A DNA stretch of 64,000 nt, taken from NCBI GenBank assembly GCA_001725325.1, contig MEFY01000001.1, positions 310,001-374,000 on the forward strand. The letters are read 5' to 3'. Every line of letters begins with the position of its first letter. Positions within the stretch are counted from its first letter, which is position 1. The translations under genes and the position numbers were made by a program. This DNA comes from Leifsonia sp. SCN 70-46 (GTDB lineage: Bacteria > Actinomycetota > Actinomycetes > Actinomycetales > Microbacteriaceae). Below the pieces are notes generated by a model. It did no database searches and was not told the DNA's origin. It saw nothing but the letters and a program-made list of their open reading frames with translations. Below, one piece after another: positions 58,251 through 64,000 of this stretch.

Positions 58251-59618
58251 ATGGCTGAGGATTCACGAGAGCCCGCTGGGAACGACCCGGCGGACGAGTT
58301 CCGGGAGATGCTGCGCGCCTTCCTCGAGGGCGGCACGGACTTCGACCCGGCGAAGCTCGCGGGCGCCGCCGGGCTCCCCGACGACCCGGCCATGGTCGCC
58401 CAGCTCATGGCGCAGCTGCAGAGCGCGCTGCAGTCGAGCGGCGACGGCATCAACTGGGGCCTCGCGCTCGAGCAGGCCAAGGGCCTCGCCGCACGCGGCA
58501 CGGTCGTGTCGCTGCCCGCCGAGCGCTCGCAGCTCGAGCAGGCTCTGCACGTCGCATCCCTGTGGCTCGACGAGGTCACCTCGATCTCGGAGCTCGGCGC
58601 CGAGCCGCGGCTCATGAGCCGCCAGGAGTGGGTCGCGGCCACGATGCCCGTGTGGACGCAGCTCGCCGAGCCCGTCGCCACGTCGATAGCGCGCTCGCTC
58701 ACCGACGTGCTCACGCAGAGCGCTGATTCTCTGGACGGCGCCGGGGAGCTCGACGACATGATCGCCGGTGCCAGCCAGGTCATGCGCAACGTGGGCGGCA
58801 CGCTCTTCGCCATGCAGCTCGGGCAGGTCGTCGGCCAGCTCTCGAGCGAGGTCGTCTCGGGCGGCGACATCGGCATCCCGCTGCTCGACTCCGCGGAGGG
58901 CGGCGCCGCGATCCTGCCCCAGAACGTGCTCGGCTTCGGTTCGGGGCTCGACATCCCCGTCGACCAGGTGCAGCTCTACCTCGCGGTGCGCGAGCTGGCC
59001 CATGCGCGCCTCTTCAAGCACGCCAAGTGGCTGCGCCTGCAGCTGCTCACCTCGATCACCGAGTACGCGCGCGACATCCACATCGACACCGAGCGCCTCG
59101 AGTCGCTCGCCGCCGACTTCGACCCGAACAACCCCGAGGAGCTGCAGGCCGCGATGAAGTCGGGCGCGCTCATCGCGCAGCGCACGCCCGAGCAGGTCGC
59201 CGCCCTCGGCAGGCTCGAGACCATGCTCGCCCTCGTCGAGGGCTGGGTCGACGTCGTCACCGCGCAGGCGGCCAAGCGACTGCCGTCGGCCGCGGCGATC
59301 GCCGAGACCGTGCGCCGCCGCCGCGCGTCCGGCGGCCCCGCCGAGTCGGCGTTCGCGACGCTCGTGGGCCTCGAGCTGCGCCCGCGCCGCCTGCGCGAGG
59401 CCGCGGCGATGTGGCAGCGCCTCACCGACGAGGTGGGCGACGAGAAGCGCGACGAGCTGTGGTCGCATCCCGACCTCGTGCCCACGAGCGAGGACATCGA
59501 CGACCCTTCGGCGCTCATCGCGCGCATCCGCGCCGGCGCCCCCGAGCCCGACGACATCGATCAGGCCATCGAGGACCTGCTCAACGACGACTCGACGGAC
59601 AGGCCGCACGAGGAGTAG
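58251..59618 (+). CDS. DUF2342 zinc-dependent metalloprotease-like protein
   Basis: 455 residues. The DUF2342/F420-associated hydrolase pattern is present: NWGLALEQAKGLAARG, WLDEVTSI, NVGGTLFAMQLGQVVGQLSSEV, PVDQVQLYLAVRELAHARLF and the KH next to it (VRELAH, with His251 and His257), plus VEGWVDVVTAQAAKRLP. The motif has the REXXH form instead of HEXXH, which is common in this family, so activity is not certain. TAGCGT is 7 nt before the ATG. It pairs with the YlbL gene on the other side. Confidence 0.88.
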   Translation: MAEDSREPAGNDPADEFREMLRAFLEGGTDFDPAKLAGAAGLPDDPAMVAQLMAQLQSALQSSGDGINWGLALEQAKGLAARGTVVSLPAERSQLEQALHVASLWLDEVTSISELGAEPRLMSRQEWVAATMPVWTQLAEPVATSIARSLTDVLTQSADSLDGAGELDDMIAGASQVMRNVGGTLFAMQLGQVVGQLSSEVVSGGDIGIPLLDSAEGGAAILPQNVLGFGSGLDIPVDQVQLYLAVRELAHARLFKHAKWLRLQLLTSITEYARDIHIDTERLESLAADFDPNNPEELQAAMKSGALIAQRTPEQVAALGRLETMLALVEGWVDVVTAQAAKRLPSAAAIAETVRRRRASGGPAESAFATLVGLELRPRRLREAAAMWQRLTDEVGDEKRDELWSHPDLVPTSEDIDDPSALIARIRAGAPEPDDIDQAIEDLLNDDSTDRPHEE

Positions 59619-59667
59619 GTGTGGACCGTCCGCGCGGGGCTCCCCCGAGCGGGTGCACCCTGTCGGG

Positions 59668-60564
59668 ATGATCCTGCGCCTCGACCCCCGTCTGCCCCTC
59701 GTGTGGCGCTCGCCCACGAGCATCCAGCTCGGCATCGACCCGCCCGTCGTGGTGCTCGACGACGTCACGGAGCTCGACGAGAGGATGCTCTCCGCACTCG
59801 CCGTGGGCGTGAGCGACTCGGGCCTCGCCATGATCGCCGGCAAGCGCGACGACGACCGCGAGGCCCTGCTCGCCGCCCTCGGCCCCGCGCTCTCCACGGC
59901 CCCCGCCGCGCCCCTCGCCGCCACCGTCGCAGTGCACGGCACGGAGTCGCTCGTGACGGCCATCGCGTCGATGCTCTCGCACTCGGGAGTCGACGTCGTG
60001 CTCGGTCCCGACGCCGCGGCCCTCGCCGAGACCTCCCCCGACCTCGCGATAGTCGCGGGCACGTTCGTGCTCCCTCCCGACCTGCACGCGCTGTGGCTGC
60101 GCCGCGACGTGCCGCACGTGCCCGTCGTGCTCGGCGACGCGGGAGCGGTCGTGGGCCCCGTCGTCGAGCCGGGCTCCGGCCCGTGCCTGCTGTGCCTCGA
60201 GCTGCACCGGCGCGATCGGGACCCAGCGTGGCCCGCCATCGCGACGCAGCTGCTCGGGCGGCGCAGCCGCGCCGAGTCGTCGGTGCTCGTGGCCGAGGCG
60301 GCGGCCGCGGCGTGCCGCCTCGCGCTCGACCGCATCCGCGCGGGGGCCGCCGCCGCGGCATCCCTGCGCATCGACGCCGCGACCGGCAGGCGCGAGACGC
60401 GCGCGTGGGAGCGCCACCCGGAGTGCGGCTGCCGCGGCATCGCGCACCTGCTCGGGCGGGAGGCCGGGGCCCCGGCCCCGGATGAGGTCAGCCCAGCTCG
60501 GCCAGGAACCGGCTGGGCGAGCGCTGCCCGGAGCGCCCCTGCTGCGGGGCGGATGACCAGCTGA
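59668..60564 (+). CDS. TOMM-type leader-peptide-binding/cyclodehydratase-like protein
   Basis: 298 residues. The C-terminal half has PCLLCLELHRRDRDPAWPAI, Cys173/Cys176 and Cys253/Cys255 (ECGCRG) which could bind zinc, as in the bacteriocin biosynthesis cyclodehydratase/ThiF-like family. No TOMM precursor, cyclodehydratase partner or dehydrogenase is nearby, so it is an orphan as in many actinobacteria. The last ~25 residues (from 60488) run over the 3' end of uvrD2 and look unlike the family, suggesting a lost original stop. ATG 59668 was chosen over GTG 59653. Confidence 0.7.
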   Translation: MILRLDPRLPLVWRSPTSIQLGIDPPVVVLDDVTELDERMLSALAVGVSDSGLAMIAGKRDDDREALLAALGPALSTAPAAPLAATVAVHGTESLVTAIASMLSHSGVDVVLGPDAAALAETSPDLAIVAGTFVLPPDLHALWLRRDVPHVPVVLGDAGAVVGPVVEPGSGPCLLCLELHRRDRDPAWPAIATQLLGRRSRAESSVLVAEAAAAACRLALDRIRAGAAAAASLRIDAATGRRETRAWERHPECGCRGIAHLLGREAGAPAPDEVSPARPGTGWASAARSAPAAGRMTS

Positions 60565-62158
60565 GCGACAGCGCCCGGCGCGCGCGCGTGATGCCCACGT
60601 ACAGCAGGCGGCGCTCCTCCTCGACCGCGGTCGCATCCTTCGCGTAGCTGATGGGCATGAGGCCCTCGGCGAGGCCCACGAGGTGCACCGACTCCCACTC
60701 GAGGCCCTTCGCGGAGTGGAGCGTCGCGAGGGTCACCGCCGAGAGCGTGGGCTCGTGCTGGGCCGCCTGCCGCTCGAACAGGTCGTCGACGAACTGCTTG
60801 AGCGTCGTGCCCGCTGCCGCCTCCTCGGCGAGGTGCATGAGGGCGTTGAGCGCCTCCCACCGGTCGCGCACGGCCCCGCGGGTCTCGGGCGGGTCCTGCG
60901 ACCAGCCGATCGAGCGCAGCACGTCGCTCACGGTCTTGAAGAGCGGTTCGACAGCTGTCGTGATCGTGGCGCCGCGCAGGAGCATGAGCGCCTCCTTGAT
61001 CTCGCGCTGCTCGAAGAAGCGCGTCGCGCCCCGCACGACGTAGGGCACGCCCGCGTCGGAGAGCGCGGTCTCGAGCGCCTGCGACTGAACGTTGATGCGG
61101 AACAGCACGGCGATGTCCTCCGGGCGCGTGCCCGCGGCGATGTCGGCGGCGATCGCGTTCGCGACGCCGCGCGCCTCCGCGCTGTCGGTGTCGTAGCGCA
61201 TCGTCGTCGGCGCTGCGCCCGCGACCCCGCTCGCGGCGTGGAGCGTGAGGGCGCCCGGTCGGTCGCGCATGAGGCGGTTGGCCGCGGTCACGATCTGCGG
61301 CGTCGAGCGGTAGTTCTGCTCGAGCCTGAGCACGACCGCGTCCTCGTACTCGTGTCCGAAGCCCAGGAGGTAGTCGGGGCTCGCTCCCGCGAACGTGTAG
61401 ATGGTCTGGCTCACGTCGCCGACGACGCACACGTCGTTGCGGTCGCCGAGCCACAGCTGCAGGAGGTCGTGCTGGAGGGGCGAGACGTCCTGGTACTCGT
61501 CGACGACGAAGAAGCGGTACTGCTCGCGCACCTGCTGGGCGACGCGCGGCTCGGTCTCGACCATGCCCGCGGCGGCGAGCAGCACGTCCTCGAAGTCGAT
61601 CTGGCGGCGCTCGTCCTTCAGCGTCTCGTAGGCGCGCTGCAGGTCGACCATCTTCTCGACCGTGAGGGCGGGCGGCAGGGTGCGCCCCCGGCGCGCGTAC
61701 TCGTCGACCGAGAGCCGGGAGGTCTTGCGCCACTCGATCTCGGCGGCCACGTCGCGCAGCGTCGCGGTGTCGAGCTTGAGGCGCAGGGTGTCGGCGGCGT
61801 GCGCGATGAGCTTGGCCTTGCCCTCGAGGATGCGCGGCATCGTGCCCCCGATGACCTGGGGCCAGAAGAAGTTGAGCTGCGAGAGCGCGGAGGCGTGGAA
61901 CGTGCGCGCCGACACCCCCGCGGCGCCGAGCGCCCGGAGCCGGCCGCGCAGCTCCCCCGCGGCCCGCGCCGTGAAGGTGAGCGCCATGACGCGCCCGGGC
62001 GGGTACACGCCCGTCGCGACGCCGTACGCGATGCGGTGCGTGATGGCGCGCGTCTTGCCCGTGCCCGCGCCCGCGAGCAGGCACACGGGGCCGAGGAGCG
62101 CCTCGGCGGCGACGCGCTGCTGGTCGTCGAGGCCCGCGAGCAGGTCTTCGGCGGTCAC
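60488..62158 (-). CDS. uvrD2: UvrD2-like superfamily 1 DNA helicase
   Basis: 556 residues from a GTG overlapping the nudC stop (GTGA). Walker A is GAGTGKT (30-36), motif Ia FTARAAGEL, motif II VVDEYQDVSPLQ, motif III VGDVSQTIYTF, motif IV LEQNYRSTP, and motif V/VI LHSAKGLEW and YVGITRAR. It unwinds DNA 3' to 5' during repair. Mycobacterial UvrD2 has a C-terminal HRDC domain and is longer; that domain is missing here, ending with a short basic tail. The 3' end overlaps the convergent TOMM-type gene by 77 bp. Confidence 0.94.
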   Translation of the reverse strand: MTAEDLLAGLDDQQRVAAEALLGPVCLLAGAGTGKTRAITHRIAYGVATGVYPPGRVMALTFTARAAGELRGRLRALGAAGVSARTFHASALSQLNFFWPQVIGGTMPRILEGKAKLIAHAADTLRLKLDTATLRDVAAEIEWRKTSRLSVDEYARRGRTLPPALTVEKMVDLQRAYETLKDERRQIDFEDVLLAAAGMVETEPRVAQQVREQYRFFVVDEYQDVSPLQHDLLQLWLGDRNDVCVVGDVSQTIYTFAGASPDYLLGFGHEYEDAVVLRLEQNYRSTPQIVTAANRLMRDRPGALTLHAASGVAGAAPTTMRYDTDSAEARGVANAIAADIAAGTRPEDIAVLFRINVQSQALETALSDAGVPYVVRGATRFFEQREIKEALMLLRGATITTAVEPLFKTVSDVLRSIGWSQDPPETRGAVRDRWEALNALMHLAEEAAAGTTLKQFVDDLFERQAAQHEPTLSAVTLATLHSAKGLEWESVHLVGLAEGLMPISYAKDATAVEEERRLLYVGITRARRALSLSWSSAPQQGRSGQRSPSRFLAELG

Positions 62159-63084
62159 CGCTGCCCGTCGAGGATGGGTCCGCCGTACCACTCCTCGAGG
62201 ATGGCGCGCGCGATCGAGGTCGCGCCCGGGAGCCTGATCTCGCCGAGCGCGGCGGTGAGCTCGTCGCGGCTGAACCAGCGCAGGTCGAGGATCTCGGCGC
62301 CGTCGGGCGTCGTCTCCGTGCCGTGCTCGGGGTCGACCGTCGCCGTGAAGCCGAGCATGAGCGAGGCGGGGAACGGCCACGGCTGGCTGCCGAGGTAGAC
62401 GGGGTCGACGACGTGGATGCCCGACTCCTCGAACACCTCGCGCACGACCGCCGACTCGAGCGACTCCCCCGGCTCCACGAAGCCCGCGAGCAGGGAGTAG
62501 CGGTTGCTCTCCCACAGCGCGTTGGATCCGAGCAGGATGCGGCCGTCGGCATCCGTGATCCCGACGATGATCGCCGCGTCCGTGCGCGGGAACACCTCGG
62601 TGTCCGACACGGGGTCGCGACGCACCCAGCCGCCCTTCTCCGGGACCGTGGGCGCGCCCGTGCGCGGCGAGAACAGGTGCGAGGTGTGCCAGTTGAGGAT
62701 GCCGAGGGCCTCCGTGAAGATGCCCGCATCGCGGTCGCTCAGGCCGCTGCCGACGGAGCGCAGGTTTCCCCACTCCGCCTCGGCGAGGTGCCCGGCGTCC
62801 TGCAGGAGCACCGCCACGATGGGCGTGCCCGCGGGCTCGGGGCTCGTGGTCGAGGTCGAGCGGCCGAGGTAGACGCGCAGGTCGTAGTCGGGCACGGCGT
62901 CGACGGGCAGCAGCGCGAGCGACGTCGGCGACGACAGCAGGGCGCTGCCCTGGAAGATCGGCAGGACGCGCGTGGCCGGGTCGGCCCACAGCTCGTCGAA
63001 GAGCTCCGGGCGCTCGCGCGCCAGGTTGTCCCTGTCGACCTCGAAACGGGAGAGCGGGAGCCGGGCGAGGAAGGAATTGGGCAT
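62155..63084 (-). CDS. nudC: NAD(+) diphosphatase NudC without zinc ribbon
   Basis: 309 residues. Nudix box at 201-223 (GFVEPGESLESAVVREVFEESG) and the NudC signature SQPWPFPAS (233-241). The zinc-ribbon position reads FSPRTGAP (Ser139, Thr142) where other NudC proteins have CxxC, so the ribbon is lost. NudC splits NADH/NAD and removes NAD caps from RNA. It overlaps uvrD2 by 4 nt; the two are often neighbours in actinobacteria. Confidence 0.92.
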   Translation of the reverse strand: MPNSFLARLPLSRFEVDRDNLARERPELFDELWADPATRVLPIFQGSALLSSPTSLALLPVDAVPDYDLRVYLGRSTSTTSPEPAGTPIVAVLLQDAGHLAEAEWGNLRSVGSGLSDRDAGIFTEALGILNWHTSHLFSPRTGAPTVPEKGGWVRRDPVSDTEVFPRTDAAIIVGITDADGRILLGSNALWESNRYSLLAGFVEPGESLESAVVREVFEESGIHVVDPVYLGSQPWPFPASLMLGFTATVDPEHGTETTPDGAEILDLRWFSRDELTAALGEIRLPGATSIARAILEEWYGGPILDGQR

Positions 63085-63152
63085 TTCTGGGACCCCGTCG
63101 GAAGTGCGTGGCGTGAAGCGGATGCGTGGGGTGGGCGACCTACCCTGTGGGT

Positions 63153-64000
63153 ATGGCCAGATCCCATCTCACTCTAGCCGCGCTCGCCACCTCGGCAGTC
63201 CCCGGCCTCGACGTCGCCGCAGCGTCGCCCTTCGGAGCTGGTGCTGGCAGCGACTTCGACGCCGCCCTCCTCACGGGCCGCGACGGCCGCCACTGGATAG
63301 TCCGCGCCCCCCGCAACGCGCGCGCCGAGGCCGAGCAGTCCGCCGACCTCGTCGCCCTCCGCTCGCTCAGCGCGGGCGTGCGCACGCGCCTGCCCTTCGC
63401 CGTCTCCACGTTCGCGGGCCAGGCGCCGCTCGGCAGCACGCGCGCGATCGTCTACGAGTTCGTCTACGGCAACAAGGTGCCGCTGCACTCGATCACGTCC
63501 GGCCAGGACTCCCTCGCGGCGTCGGTCGGCACGGCCATCGCCGCCATCCACTCGCTCCCCACGAGCTTCGTCGCGGATGCGGGCCTGCCGGTGCTCACGG
63601 CGGGCGAGTGCCTGCGCGCGAGCGTGACCGTGCTCGACCGTGCGGCGGCCACGGGCCTCGTCCCCGCGGTGCTCACGGGCCGCTGGGAGCGCGCCGCCGA
63701 GGACGCGAAGCTCTGGCAGTTCCAGCCGACGGTCACCAACGGATCGCTCTCGGCCGACTCGTTCCTGAGCGCCGACGGCGTGGTCACGGGCGTGCTCGGC
63801 TGGCAGGATCTGCGCGTCTCCGACCCCGCGCGCGACCTGCAGTGGCTGCTCGCGAACACCCCCGTCGCCGAGACGGCGCTCGACGCCTACGCGCGCGTGC
63901 GCGGAGCCGGCGACCGCCACGTCAAGCAGCGCGCGACGTTCTACGCCGAGCTCGAGGTGGCCAAGTGGCTTCTGCACGGCACCGAGCAGCGCAGCACCGA
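63153..64000 (+). CDS. APH-fold protein, probable pseudokinase (3' end outside)
   Basis: At least 282 residues; the frame is open at 64000. The aminoglycoside phosphotransferase fold is suggested by GSDFDAALLTGRDGRHWIVRAP and GTAIAAIHSLPTSF, but the catalytic loop HGDLxPxN reads NGSLSADSF (196-204): the Asp base is Ser. The metal-binding Asp region is LGWQDLRVSDPARDL (215-229), with Gly where Asp stands in active enzymes. It is thus likely a non-catalytic relative. TACCCT is exactly 6 nt before the ATG. Divergent from nudC. Confidence 0.82.
   Translation, partial: MARSHLTLAALATSAVPGLDVAAASPFGAGAGSDFDAALLTGRDGRHWIVRAPRNARAEAEQSADLVALRSLSAGVRTRLPFAVSTFAGQAPLGSTRAIVYEFVYGNKVPLHSITSGQDSLAASVGTAIAAIHSLPTSFVADAGLPVLTAGECLRASVTVLDRAAATGLVPAVLTGRWERAAEDAKLWQFQPTVTNGSLSADSFLSADGVVTGVLGWQDLRVSDPARDLQWLLANTPVAETALDAYARVRGAGDRHVKQRATFYAELEVAKWLLHGTEQRST

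Noticed and set aside
59668-60564. Active TOMM (thiazole/oxazole-modified peptide) cluster
   Set aside because: No precursor peptide, dehydrogenase or second cyclodehydratase gene lies nearby; the homologue stands alone.
58263-62729. 1488-codon open frame on the minus strand
   Set aside because: It runs antisense to the DUF2342 and TOMM-type genes and out of frame through uvrD2; the product is Arg/Ala/Ser-rich noise typical of high-GC shadow frames.

Overview
The window is about 64 kb of very GC-rich DNA. Almost every gene starts with ATG or GTG, and neighbouring genes often overlap by 4 bp (ATGA or GTGA). Gene content points to a high-GC actinobacterium, most likely Microbacteriaceae: the rdgB-rph-murI-pncB block, a DUF3039 protein, UPF0182, a YlbL-type Lon-like protease next to a DUF2342 metalloprotease, uvrD2-nudC beside an APH-like orphan, and a carbohydrate ABC transporter with no ATPase of its own. 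The family assignment is inference from gene content. No prophage, insertion sequence, CRISPR array, rRNA or replication origin was seen. Two tRNAs are present: Leu(TAG) and initiator fMet.

Layout. 1-7415: a Tad/Flp pilus locus (tadA, tadB, tadC, a pilin-like peptide and a partial TadE), split by a block holding a PadR/permease-prefix pair, a thioester/VaFE surface protein with a LASTG sortase signal, and a lipoprotein. 7530-10892: small proteins, a J-domain membrane protein, an Fe(II)/2-oxoglutarate oxygenase that seems to start at ATT, tRNA-Leu, and a MarR/DUF6069 pair with a perfect operator. 10907-18093: a beta-glucoside operon (GH1, binding protein, two permeases, GH5, ROK regulator) read from one strong promoter. 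18255-26323: DedA, a HEAT-repeat protein, mntH-mntR, rdgB-rph-murI, pncB, an AbiEi/DUF559 gene between inverted repeats, and DUF3039. 26347-36825: an ABC exporter, then a cell-wall glycopolymer cluster (LicC-like cytidylyltransferase, TagGH-like exporter, two GT2 enzymes, CDP-alcohol transferase, CDP-glycerol transferase-like protein).

36891-43868: HtrA protease, secreted proteins, aminotransferase, a divergent adenosylhomocysteinase-like protein, a DUF2510 protein and a LacI regulator. 43915-47464: a signalling operon of one PAS histidine kinase, two stand-alone receivers, and a receiver fused to a PIG-L deacetylase. 47541-49159: nitrilase and nadE. 49169-52922: a probable lactococcin-972-like bacteriocin with a lipoprotein, adaptor, ABC ATPase and MacB-like permease, plus a 42-aa membrane peptide; two copies of one 14-bp palindrome mark its promoters. 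53137-54043: a lower-GC SUKH gene and tRNA-fMet. 54094-64000: UPF0182, the Lon-like protease, a DUF2342 protein, a TOMM-type leader-binding homologue, uvrD2, nudC and an APH-fold pseudokinase cut by the window end.

A pattern across the window helped choose starts. At least 16 genes have a TANNNT hexamer exactly 6 nt upstream of the start codon and mostly no Shine-Dalgarno sequence, as expected of leaderless mRNAs. Genes with real leaders have clear AAGGAG-type sites. The most interesting items are the bacteriocin module with twin operators, the receiver-deacetylase operon, the inverted-repeat AbiEi/DUF559 cassette, the interrupted Tad locus, and the ATT and CTG starts.
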